A stretch of DNA of 36,116 nt from contig CALMDO010000182.1 of NCBI GenBank assembly GCA_937862805.1, positions 1 through 36,116 of the forward strand, in the 5' to 3' direction. Below the pieces are notes generated by a model. It saw nothing but the letters and a program-made list of their open reading frames with translations, was not told where the DNA came from and made no database searches. Position 1 is the first letter of the stretch. The number at the start of each line of letters is the position of its first letter. Below, piece by piece: positions 17,852-25,336 of the stretch. A program made the translations under genes and the position numbers. The stretch comes from an uncultured Bacteroidota bacterium. Its GTDB lineage: Bacteria; Bacteroidota; Bacteroidia; Bacteroidales; FEN-979.

Positions 17852-19699
17852 TCACTCCATGGCGTGATCCTGGTAGAATTTCACTGAAAAATCATCCACC
17901 AGCACCGTTTTCTTTCCCTTGTTCCAGACATAGATCTTGAGCTGCGCTTCGGGGTTACGAAAGATCGGAAGGGTCAGAGAAAAAGAGTATTGACGCCATT
18001 TCCTGAATGGGGCGTCAGGAGTATCGTTGACTTTGAATCCCTGCCAAAAGTTTTTTCCAGGCGAGATAGAGTCGGCGCTCAATACTACCCACGCTTCATT
18101 TCCGGCGCCCGGTACACTGTCGTAAAGCATCACGGTCCCTTCCACAAAAAACCGTCCGGGAATTTTGCCGATTTCTTTTGTCTTTATCGCCAATCCGGTG
18201 CTAAAGGGATGCAATGAATCCAGCAAGCTGACACGGGATCCCGAACGGGCGAGGGTGGTCTCTGCCAAAGCCATTCGGATCCAGCCGGGTGTATCTTGTT
18301 CGTTGTCGGATGTCATCGTCAGACAGGGATATTTCATATCGACTGTAAAACCGGGTAATTCCAGGTTTCCTCCTACGCGTTTGTCTTCCGTCGGATCGGC
18401 GTTGAGAAAGAGATAATGGTACTTTTCGCGGTTCATGCTGTTGGGATGGATCATCCAATGGGTGTACTGCCAGGTTTGAAAGAGGTTCAACGCTGCCAGG
18501 GGCAGGAGGATGATCAGCAACAAGGAAGAGCGGATACGGCTTGGGAACCGGTTCATTGTCAGCGCGGGAAGGAGGAAAAATAACCCGTAATAATCGATCA
18601 GCGGGCGCATCCCAAAACCATCGCCATAGTACCAATTCCACCAACTTGCAGTCACATAAGTTGTAGCAGCTAAAAAAATAACCATGATCAACCATCGGAA
18701 GCGGTTGGTAAACCAAAGTCCTAAGGCACAAATCCAGGTGAGGAGAATTATGGGTGTGTAAACGAACAATCCTTTACGATAGCTGAAAAGTATGTTGATA
18801 ATTTCCGGTTGCCCGAACCGAAAACCTTCATTGCGGTAAGGCCAGATGAAAAAATGACCGGTTTGAAGGTACCACAGCAAAGGCTGAATGGCTACCAGCA
18901 TCAGCAGGAGTAGGAAACCTGCCACGGTAGCCCTCATTTCATGCCCTAAAGTCTTTATGAAATCAACGAACTGCCGGGGTGTTCCGGCAAGAAAGGGAAC
19001 CAGCAGGAGAAGCAACAGGTGAGTAGGACGGATCAGCAACAGCAGGGCCAGGAAAAAGCCGGTTATCAGGGATTGTCGCGGGTTCCACTTTATCAATCCC
19101 CTTAAAATACTCAATACGAATCCATTGACAGCGAAAAAGGAGTAGAGGTGCGACATGGTAGGCTGCCAGAGCGAATAGTAGAAGAGGTTGGTTCCGAAAA
19201 GGAGAAAGACGAGTAGTAAAACTGAAAGGTCACGCTGTACATTCAGTTCTTTAAAGATTTTTGCCAGGAACCACAGGCCCATGATCAGGTAAAAGAGGGA
19301 TCCCAGTCCGACAAAGATTTGAAAAAGAAAGCCGTAGCCATCGGCAGGTATCCCCGTCAACCAGGAGAAAAACCAGCCGGCCAGAAAAAAGGGGAGAAGA
19401 AGCAGTGCTTCACCGGCGAAATATTTGTTGACCGGACGATGACCAAACTTTACGAGGTACCCTGGCTCATAACCCGGATCTTTCAGTAATTGTGATTCCC
19501 TATGGACCACTTTTTCGTAAGTCAGATCTCCTTCTAAGAGCAGTGCCGGAAGGTAGGCGTAATAACCTCTTCCGTCGCTGGTGATGATCTGCTTCCACCC
19601 TTCGCCATCCCGGTCGAAGATGCGCAGGGAGAGGAAAAAAGCGACCATGAAGCAACTTATCCCGAACAGTGCGGTACGCGTGGGGTTGATCCTTTTCAT
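17852..19699 (-). CDS. Polytopic inner-membrane protein, GT-C-like glycosyltransferase candidate
   Basis: A 615-aa protein with about ten or more hydrophobic helices over residues 10-420 (for example LFGISCFMVAFFLSLRIF, LSVLLLVFLLFGTNLFYYSLW, GFFLALLLLIRPTHLLLLLLVPFL) and a soluble C-terminal part (about 440-615) with beta-sandwich character (RFFVEGTVMLYDSVPGAGNEAWVVLSAD, AQLKIYVWNKGKKTVLVDDFSVKF). The first loop carries TSDGRGYYAYLPALLLEGDL; an acidic residue in the first extracytoplasmic loop is typical of GT-C glycosyltransferases, but no exact family motif (such as EH-type of PMTs) is seen. Function is therefore only a guess. It is a single gene between convergent ispF and divergent rpsF. 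Confidence 0.8.
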   Translation of the reverse strand: MKRINPTRTALFGISCFMVAFFLSLRIFDRDGEGWKQIITSDGRGYYAYLPALLLEGDLTYEKVVHRESQLLKDPGYEPGYLVKFGHRPVNKYFAGEALLLLPFFLAGWFFSWLTGIPADGYGFLFQIFVGLGSLFYLIMGLWFLAKIFKELNVQRDLSVLLLVFLLFGTNLFYYSLWQPTMSHLYSFFAVNGFVLSILRGLIKWNPRQSLITGFFLALLLLIRPTHLLLLLLVPFLAGTPRQFVDFIKTLGHEMRATVAGFLLLLMLVAIQPLLWYLQTGHFFIWPYRNEGFRFGQPEIINILFSYRKGLFVYTPIILLTWICALGLWFTNRFRWLIMVIFLAATTYVTASWWNWYYGDGFGMRPLIDYYGLFFLLPALTMNRFPSRIRSSLLLIILLPLAALNLFQTWQYTHWMIHPNSMNREKYHYLFLNADPTEDKRVGGNLELPGFTVDMKYPCLTMTSDNEQDTPGWIRMALAETTLARSGSRVSLLDSLHPFSTGLAIKTKEIGKIPGRFFVEGTVMLYDSVPGAGNEAWVVLSADSISPGKNFWQGFKVNDTPDAPFRKWRQYSFSLTLPIFRNPEAQLKIYVWNKGKKTVLVDDFSVKFYQDHAME

Positions 19700-19741
19700 C
19701 TCTTGAATTCACAAACCGGCCGTTCCGGTCTGTTAACCTGT

Positions 19742-19749
19742 CAAAATTA
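19742..19749 (-). promoter_or_regulatory. -7-like box for the membrane-protein gene
   Basis: Minus strand TAATTTTG matches TAnnTTTG and lies 42 nt before the ATG at 19699. No TTG is found 20 nt upstream, so the call is weak. It is back to back with the rpsF promoter. Confidence 0.3.
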
Positions 19750-19768
19750 GTAAAACCGGTGGATATCA

Positions 19769-19800
19769 TTTGGTAAAGTCAATTAAATGACGTACTTTTG
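19769..19800 (+). promoter_or_regulatory. Promoter of rpsF-rpsR-rplI
   Basis: TTTG (19769-19772), exactly 20 nt, TACTTTTG (19793-19800): a full match to the Bacteroidota consensus, as expected for a strongly expressed ribosomal operon. The leader before the ATG at 19844 is only about 37 nt and shows no obvious fold. Confidence 0.85.
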
Positions 19801-19843
19801 CAGTCCTTTTTTAAAAACCATTATTCATTAAAAGTCAAAACCG

Positions 19844-20200
19844 ATGCTAAAACAGTATGAAACCGTTTTCATTATGACTCCCGTTTTGTCTGAAGAACAG
19901 ATGAAGGAAACGGTTGAAAAGTATCAGAAGTTCCTCGTCAGCAAAGGCGCCGAGGTTGTCTTCGAAGATCACTGGGGGCTGCGTAAACTGGCTTACCCCA
20001 TTCAGAAAAAATCAACCGGGTTCTACCATTTGATCGAATTCAAGGCAGAGCCCTCTCTGATCCGTGAATGGGAAGTCACCTTCAAACGCGATGAGCGTAT
20101 TCTTCGTTTCCTTACCGTTGTTCTGGACAAACACATGTTGGCTTACAACGAAAAGAAACGCAACAAGGCAAAAGCCGCGAAAGAAGAAAAAGTTCAGTAA
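19844..20200 (+). CDS. rpsF: 30S ribosomal protein bS6
   Basis: A 118-aa ribosomal protein of the small-subunit platform that binds 16S rRNA as a dimer with bS18. It begins MLKQYETVFIMTPVLSEEQ and contains the characteristic EDHWGLRKLAYPIQKKSTGFYHLIEF and RDERILRFLTVVLDKH, with a lysine-rich C-terminal tail (KKRNKAKAAKEEK). It is first in a three-gene operon with rpsR 19 nt downstream and rplI after that, the usual bacterial order. Confidence 0.98.
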   Translation: MLKQYETVFIMTPVLSEEQMKETVEKYQKFLVSKGAEVVFEDHWGLRKLAYPIQKKSTGFYHLIEFKAEPSLIREWEVTFKRDERILRFLTVVLDKHMLAYNEKKRNKAKAAKEEKVQ

Positions 20201-20219
20201 CCCCTGAAAATCATTTGAC

Positions 20220-20492
20220 ATGGCAACACAACAACAAGGAGAAATAAAGTATCTGACCCCGATAGCGGTCGATACCAAAAAGAAAAAATATTGCCGCTTC
20301 AAAAAAAGCGGGATCAAGTACATTGACTACAAAGATGCTGACTTCCTTATCAAGTTCGTGAACGAACAAGGGAAACTCTTACCCCGCCGGATCACCGGTA
20401 CTTCTACCAAATACCAGCGGAAAGTAGCCCAGGCAGTTAAAAGGGCACGGCACATCGCGTTGTTACCCTACATTGGTGATTTATTAAAATAA
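20220..20492 (+). CDS. rpsR: 30S ribosomal protein bS18
   Basis: A 90-aa small-subunit protein that pairs with bS6. The body [64 protein letters not shown] is diagnostic. One cysteine remains (KKYCRF), so the four-cysteine zinc form seen in some bacteria is absent. It sits between rpsF and rplI with gaps of 19 and 13 nt. Confidence 0.98.
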   Translation: MATQQQGEIKYLTPIAVDTKKKKYCRFKKSGIKYIDYKDADFLIKFVNEQGKLLPRRITGTSTKYQRKVAQAVKRARHIALLPYIGDLLK

Positions 20493-20497
20493 GGAGG
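20491..20497 (+). promoter_or_regulatory. Strong Shine-Dalgarno site before rplI
   Basis: AAGGAGG lies 8 nt before the rplI ATG. It is the only near-full Shine-Dalgarno I noticed in the window; Bacteroidota genes generally lack one because their ribosomes occlude the anti-SD. Confidence 0.75.
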
Positions 20498-20505
20498 CAG
20501 GAACC

Positions 20506-20955
20506 ATGGAAGTAATTTTAAAACAGGATGTGCTAAACCTTGGCTACACGAATGAAAAGGTCAACGTGAAAGCCGGTTATGCCCGCAATTATCTGATCCC
20601 ACAGGGGATTGCTATTCTGGCTACCGAATCCAATAAAAAAGTATTGGCTGAAACGCTGAAACAAAAAGCACACAAGGAAGCCAAGATTAAAAATGCGGCA
20701 GAGGATGTTTCCAAATCCCTGAAGGACCTGGTGGTAAAAATCGGCGCCAAAGCAGCCGAAAGCGGAAAGATCTTCGGTTCAGTCAACGCCCTCCAGATTG
20801 CGCAGGCTTTGAAAGAGCAGCATAACATCGAGATCGACCGCAAAAAGATCCATGTCGATCACGAACACATCAAGGAACTGGGTACCTATAAAGCAAAAAT
20901 TCATCTCCACAAAGAAGTTCAGGTGGAGATCACCTTCGAGGTCTTTGCTGAATAG
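20506..20955 (+). CDS. rplI: 50S ribosomal protein bL9
   Basis: A 149-aa large-subunit protein at the base of the L1 stalk. The N-terminal domain MEVILKQDVLNLGYTNEKVNVKAGYARNYLIPQGIAILAT is a textbook bL9 start, joined by a long helix (about 41-75) to the C-terminal domain (KIFGSVNALQIAQALKEQHNIEIDRKKI...). Last gene of the ribosomal operon, followed by a clear intrinsic terminator. Confidence 0.98.
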   Translation: MEVILKQDVLNLGYTNEKVNVKAGYARNYLIPQGIAILATESNKKVLAETLKQKAHKEAKIKNAAEDVSKSLKDLVVKIGAKAAESGKIFGSVNALQIAQALKEQHNIEIDRKKIHVDHEHIKELGTYKAKIHLHKEVQVEITFEVFAE

Positions 20956-20988
20956 ACACACTTTCTCTTAAGAAAAAACTGTACTTTT

Positions 20989-21014
20989 ACCCGGGGATTT
21001 CCCCGGGTTTTTTT
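20989..21014 (+). terminator. Intrinsic terminator after rplI
   Basis: ACCCGGGG, a 4-nt loop ATTT, CCCCGGGT and a run of Ts: a perfect 8-bp GC-rich stem with U-tract. The T-run ends directly at the ATG of the next gene (21015). A -7-like TACTTTTA (20982-20989) sits just before the stem. Confidence 0.93.
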
Positions 21015-21848
21015 ATGCTTCACCGCCAGCAAATAAAAGATGTTTCTTCCCTCAGAATGAAAAAATTCAGGGATTCCCAAAGGTTGTTTCTGGCTGAAGG
21101 TGAAAAACTGGTGGATGAGCTGCTCCAAAGCCGTTTTCAAATAGCCGGCCTCTATGCCTCGTCCCCGTGGATCGTGACTAACTTTACCCTGATCAACCGG
21201 AAAAAGATCCCGGTTTTCGAGACAGCTGTTCATGAAATGGAAAGGATGACCGCACTGGCTACCCCCAGCCCTGTACTGGCCGTGATCTGCATCCCGGAAC
21301 CCCCCACCCTCCTTTCATCCACCGCGATTGGCCATTCCGATGCGCCCGTCAATCTGTTGCTTTCCCTGCTCAACGGCCCTTCCTCCGGTCTCCTTCTGGC
21401 ACTTGACGGGATCAGCGATCCGGGAAACCTTGGAACCATTGTCAGGATCGCCGATTGGTTTGGGATCACGACGATCTTTTGTTCAGAAAACACGGTTGAA
21501 TTGTACAACCCAAAGGTGGTCCAGGCTACCATGGGCTCCATCGCCCGCGTGGAGGTCCAATATTGCAACCTGAAGACTCTGCTGGAAGCCTGCACCGGCC
21601 GGATTCCCGTCTATGGAGCCTTCCTCGAAGGGAACAACATCCATGAAGAAGACCTCTCCGCAGGTGGACTACTACTGATCGGCAATGAGTCAAGGGGAAT
21701 CTCTGAGACCCTGGAACCATGCGTCACTCAAAAAATTCGGATCCCTTCCTATGGCAATTCTCCGTTCGGGAAAGCCGAATCCCTCAACGCTTCCACGGCA
21801 ACAGCCATCCTCTGCGCCGAATTCAGAAGGGTGATGAATCTGGAATAA
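21015..21848 (+). CDS. TrmH/SpoU-family RNA 2'-O-methyltransferase
   Basis: A 277-aa SPOUT methyltransferase acting on rRNA or tRNA with S-adenosylmethionine. N-terminal substrate-binding domain: SLRMKKFRDSQRLFLAEGEKLVDELL. Catalytic SPOUT motifs: LLALDGISDPGNLGTIVRIADWFG (motif 1, about 133-155), LLLIGNESRGIS (motif 2), IRIPSYGNSPFGKAESLNASTATAILCAEFRR (motif 3). The target nucleotide cannot be told from sequence. The start codon follows directly on the rplI terminator, so its transcript either comes from a promoter overlapping the terminator or from read-through. The plug gene begins 11 nt after the stop. Confidence 0.94.
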   Translation: MLHRQQIKDVSSLRMKKFRDSQRLFLAEGEKLVDELLQSRFQIAGLYASSPWIVTNFTLINRKKIPVFETAVHEMERMTALATPSPVLAVICIPEPPTLLSSTAIGHSDAPVNLLLSLLNGPSSGLLLALDGISDPGNLGTIVRIADWFGITTIFCSENTVELYNPKVVQATMGSIARVEVQYCNLKTLLEACTGRIPVYGAFLEGNNIHEEDLSAGGLLLIGNESRGISETLEPCVTQKIRIPSYGNSPFGKAESLNASTATAILCAEFRRVMNLE

Positions 21849-21859
21849 TGATGTAAACA

Positions 21860-23140
21860 ATGCTTATGTTAAGAACCAACCTTCTTGTTTTTTTATTGTT
21901 GCTCTGGCCCGGTTTTAGTGGTTATTCACAATCGATGCCCAATATCAACAGGGTATACGACCCCTCCATAAAAACCGTACAAGTTACCAAATCGGGATTC
22001 GAGCTCTCGGCGCCGATCATTCGCCTTCATTCCGATGAACAGATCCGGATCGATTTTGATGATCTCGACCCGGAGATTAAACGTTACAAGTTTACCGTTC
22101 TCCATTGTGAATCGGACTGGTCTCCCACTACTGGTCTTGACCTGCTCGAGGTGATCGACGGATTCAGGGAAGAGAACATCGATCAGTTCGAATACTCCTA
22201 CAACACCACAGTGAAATACACCCATTTTACCGCTTTCTTCCCGACCCCGAACATGCGCCCGCGCATCTCAGGAAATTATCTTCTTGTGGTGTACGAAGAG
22301 GATCCGTTCCGACCGGCATTCACCTGGCGGTTCATGGTATTTGAAACCTCTCCCGTAGTGACAAACGGCAGCGTGGTACAAAGCAGCCGCATGGAAGACC
22401 ACCTGACACGTCAGCAGATCGATATGGTGGTTCATCTGAACGGATTGAGTGTGACCGACATTACACGCGAGATCAAAGTGATCATCCGGCAAAATGGCAG
22501 ATGGGATAACCTGCTCAAACCAGGGCGACCGCGTTTCATCCGCGGCGATGAACTCGATTATCGTTACGACGAAACCATCGTTTTTGACGGTGGCAACCAA
22601 TACCGGTCGTTTGATACCAAAAGTCTGATCTACCAGTCGGAAAGGATAGCCAAAATCAGTTTTGACACGACCAACCAGGTTTTTTTACTTCCCGACCTGC
22701 CCCGTCCATTCAAACAATATGTTTATGATGAGGACCTGAATGGACAGTATTATGTTAAAAATGAAGAACATGCTGAGAACAGCAGTACAGAAGCCGATTA
22801 TGCCTGGGTTCATTTCTTCCTGCCTTATCCCTCTCAGCTTACAAACGGACAGTTCCATATTCTGGGCGACCTTACTCTGGGGGAACTTGGCCCGGAAGGA
22901 CAGATGTCCTACAATTTCACCCGCAAAGGGTACGAATTGAACCTTTTCCTTAAACAAGGTTATTACAACTATCTCTATGCCCTTGCCGGCAAGGACAAAC
23001 CTTATGGAGACATTGCCTTTATCGAAGGAAACCACTGGGAAACGGAGAATGAATACACCGTGATGGTGTACCTTCACGAAACAGGCACACTGTACGACCG
23101 CCTCATTGCCGTGAACTTTATCAATTCTATTCCTAAATGA
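21860..23140 (+). CDS. Type IX secretion system plug protein (DUF5103)
   Basis: A 426-aa exported protein with signal peptide MLMLRTNLLVFLLLLWPGFSGYSQ and the DUF5103 start NINRVYDPSIKTVQVTKSGFELSAPIIRLHSDEQIRIDFDDLDPEIKRYKFTVLHCESDW. This Pfam family was renamed T9SS plug after cryo-EM of Flavobacterium SprA, in which Plug closes the periplasmic end of the translocon pore when PorV is not loaded on the side gate. Three beta-sandwich-like parts are visible, with YAWVHFFLPYPSQLTNGQFHILGDLT and KGYELNLFLKQGYYNYLY in the C-terminal half, both typical. Encoded right after the TrmH-type methyltransferase. ATG at 21866 is an alternative start. Confidence 0.9.
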   Translation: MLMLRTNLLVFLLLLWPGFSGYSQSMPNINRVYDPSIKTVQVTKSGFELSAPIIRLHSDEQIRIDFDDLDPEIKRYKFTVLHCESDWSPTTGLDLLEVIDGFREENIDQFEYSYNTTVKYTHFTAFFPTPNMRPRISGNYLLVVYEEDPFRPAFTWRFMVFETSPVVTNGSVVQSSRMEDHLTRQQIDMVVHLNGLSVTDITREIKVIIRQNGRWDNLLKPGRPRFIRGDELDYRYDETIVFDGGNQYRSFDTKSLIYQSERIAKISFDTTNQVFLLPDLPRPFKQYVYDEDLNGQYYVKNEEHAENSSTEADYAWVHFFLPYPSQLTNGQFHILGDLTLGELGPEGQMSYNFTRKGYELNLFLKQGYYNYLYALAGKDKPYGDIAFIEGNHWETENEYTVMVYLHETGTLYDRLIAVNFINSIPK

Positions 23141-23158
23141 TCGGGATGTCTCCCGGTC
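23139..23158 (+). terminator. Hairpin after the plug gene, no U-tract
   Basis: GATCGGGA, loop TGTC, TCCCGGTC: an 8-bp stem (one G-U pair) starting at the stop codon. No T-run follows, so it is a weak terminator or an RNA-end-protecting hairpin. Confidence 0.35.
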
Positions 23159-23222
23159 TGGGCACATTAAAGGACCAAATCATCACAATTACAAAAGAAA
23201 GTGATGCCTTTACTCATTATCA

Positions 23223-23254
23223 TTTGATAGGGACAGTGTTTCATTTTATTTTTG
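23223..23254 (+). promoter_or_regulatory. Promoter of the LruC lipoprotein operon
   Basis: TTTG (23223-23226), 20 nt, TATTTTTG (23247-23254): full consensus. The ATG at 23279 lies 24 nt beyond. Confidence 0.82.
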
Positions 23255-23278
23255 TGGACCAGATAAAATTTTGAAATT

Positions 23279-25336
23279 ATGAACCCCAAATTGAAATACC
23301 TTACCCCCTTGAAACTGGTTATTTTGTTTCTCGGGATGTCGATGTTTTTTATCTCCTGTAAAAAATCGGATGATTCCACCGGCCCGAATGGAGAGACCCC
23401 CGTCAAATCCATGAAAGACCTTGTTATTCCTTATAATTTTGAATGGAACACCACAGTAAACATTGTTTTTTCAATTCAGGCGAAGGATAACAGGGACTAT
23501 CCCCTGACAGGCGTCAGATTCAGGGTTTACACTGCCAGTCCTGACTCCGGAGGAGTCTACATGTTCGGTGGAGTTACTGATGCGACCGGTACCTGGACCA
23601 CTACACAGCCCTTGCCCGCCTACATGACGAAAGTAACAGTGACGAACAATTATGTCGGATTGATCCGCGAACAAGTGATGGCCGTTACCGGCGGTCAGGT
23701 TACCGGATTGTTTGGAGGACTTGCTCCTAAGCCTTTACAACAAAAAGCTTCTTCGGAGATCATTCCCAGTCCCCTGCCGGGTGTTTATTACCTGGGAACC
23801 TTTAACAGCCAGGGTGTTCCCAACTACCTGGTTTCGCCCAACGATCCCGTGGATGCTGTTCTTTTGAACGACCTGAATGCCACTTTGCCCGAATACCAGC
23901 CCGTTCCGACTTACCATCCCGAATATTTAAGCAGTACGGTGCCCAATAACCTTCCCCTGACCGAATTGTGCGATCTCTGGGTGACGTATATCACTGAAGG
24001 GGCCGGATGGACCAATTCTGTTGGTTTTTTTGTCTTTGATACCGATAACCCACCTGCCAATGCTGCAGCCATCGATTCAATCAAAGTGGTCTTCCCAAAC
24101 ATGTCGAATGCAGGAAGCAGCGGAGGACTCAATCCCGGGAATAAAGTTTACATGGGCCGCTATCCTGCAGGAAAATCTGTGGGCTGGGTCATCTTTGCGA
24201 ACGGTTGGAACGGATCGAATGTTACCAACGGAAAGTACCGGATATATTCTATTCCCTCGCTGAACCCGGAGACGGATCCCACCCTGAAAAAGCACACCAT
24301 CCTGTTGCGGGATGCCACGCGCTATTCAATCTTATTAGGTTTTGAAGACTGGCGTCGCGACCAGGGGTCGGACCAGGATTTCAACGACGGTATTCTTTAC
24401 ATCAAGGCCAACCCGGTTACCGGTATAAACACCGATGGCATGCCACTGGTTTCGACAACACAGACCGACACCGACGGCGATGGCGTGCCCGACGTGACGG
24501 ATGATTATCCATCAAATCCCCTCAAAGCTTTTAACAATTATTACCCCAATAAGTCCGGCTACGGATCACTGGCCTTCGAAGACCTTTACCCCAGCCAGGG
24601 CGACTATGATTTTAACGATCTGGTAATCAGTTACCGTTTTAATCAGATCACCAATGCCCTGAACCAGGTGGTAGAAGTTCATGCCGAACTGATCCCCGAA
24701 GCCATGGGCGCTACCCTCCATAATAGTTTTGCTTTCCAGATGAACCTCGCTGCAAATTTGGTACAATCGGTTTCCGGTAACGAACTCAGGCATGGTTTCA
24801 TCAATGTTGCTGCCAATGGCGTTGAATCCGGCCAACGTAAAGCGGTCATCGTGGTGTTTGATGATGCCTGGGATCTGCTTCCCCCTGCCGGAGGCGGGAT
24901 TGGGACCAATACAGAACCCGGAGCTCCTTATGTTATCCCTGATACCCTTAACGTCGTCGTTACCCTGAGCCAACCGGTTCCACAATCGGACATCGGACTT
25001 CCTCCCTACAATCCTTTCATCATTATCGACCGTAACCGTGTAAGGGAAGTCCATCTACCCGATTACCCTCCCACCGATCTGGTTGACGGCTCCGATTGGG
25101 GAGATTATTCCGACGACAGCAACCCGGCAATTGGCCGCTATTATAAGACGCAAACCAATTTACCCTGGGCCATCAACATCTCCGATAAGTTCAGCTATCT
25201 CTACGAAAAAGAAGCCATCAACACGGGTTACCTGAAGTTCAACGCATGGGCTGAGAGCGGAGGCGCCCTTTATCCCGATTGGTACGTCAATACCGCCGTC
25301 GGCTACAGAAACAGTTCGAAGATATACAACCATTGA
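23279..25336 (+). CDS. LruC domain-containing lipoprotein (long paralog)
   Basis: A 685-aa lipoprotein: MNPKLKYLTPLKLVILFLGMSMFFISC then KKSDDST, an acidic cluster after the Cys that resembles Bacteroidota surface-export signals (SDD/K-D-D type). It has a carboxypeptidase-regulatory-like beta domain (about 55-145), a DUF4114-like region (GWTNSVGFFVFDTDNPP... ending FEDWRRDQGSDQDFNDGILYI, about 240-380), a calcium-type DTDGDGVPDVTDDYP loop (about 397-411), and a LruC/DUF4842 domain from FEDLYPSQGDYDFNDLVISYRFNQI (about 435) to the end. The DUF4114 and LruC halves share an FED...DFND pattern. The family is common in Bacteroidota and Leptospira; its function is not known. Followed by a shorter paralog. 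Confidence 0.9.
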   Translation: MNPKLKYLTPLKLVILFLGMSMFFISCKKSDDSTGPNGETPVKSMKDLVIPYNFEWNTTVNIVFSIQAKDNRDYPLTGVRFRVYTASPDSGGVYMFGGVTDATGTWTTTQPLPAYMTKVTVTNNYVGLIREQVMAVTGGQVTGLFGGLAPKPLQQKASSEIIPSPLPGVYYLGTFNSQGVPNYLVSPNDPVDAVLLNDLNATLPEYQPVPTYHPEYLSSTVPNNLPLTELCDLWVTYITEGAGWTNSVGFFVFDTDNPPANAAAIDSIKVVFPNMSNAGSSGGLNPGNKVYMGRYPAGKSVGWVIFANGWNGSNVTNGKYRIYSIPSLNPETDPTLKKHTILLRDATRYSILLGFEDWRRDQGSDQDFNDGILYIKANPVTGINTDGMPLVSTTQTDTDGDGVPDVTDDYPSNPLKAFNNYYPNKSGYGSLAFEDLYPSQGDYDFNDLVISYRFNQITNALNQVVEVHAELIPEAMGATLHNSFAFQMNLAANLVQSVSGNELRHGFINVAANGVESGQRKAVIVVFDDAWDLLPPAGGGIGTNTEPGAPYVIPDTLNVVVTLSQPVPQSDIGLPPYNPFIIIDRNRVREVHLPDYPPTDLVDGSDWGDYSDDSNPAIGRYYKTQTNLPWAINISDKFSYLYEKEAINTGYLKFNAWAESGGALYPDWYVNTAVGYRNSSKIYNH

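Noticed and set aside
19801-19843. Possible S6:S18-binding leader motif before rpsF
   Set aside because: The leader is about 37 nt of AT-rich sequence with no stem I can draw.
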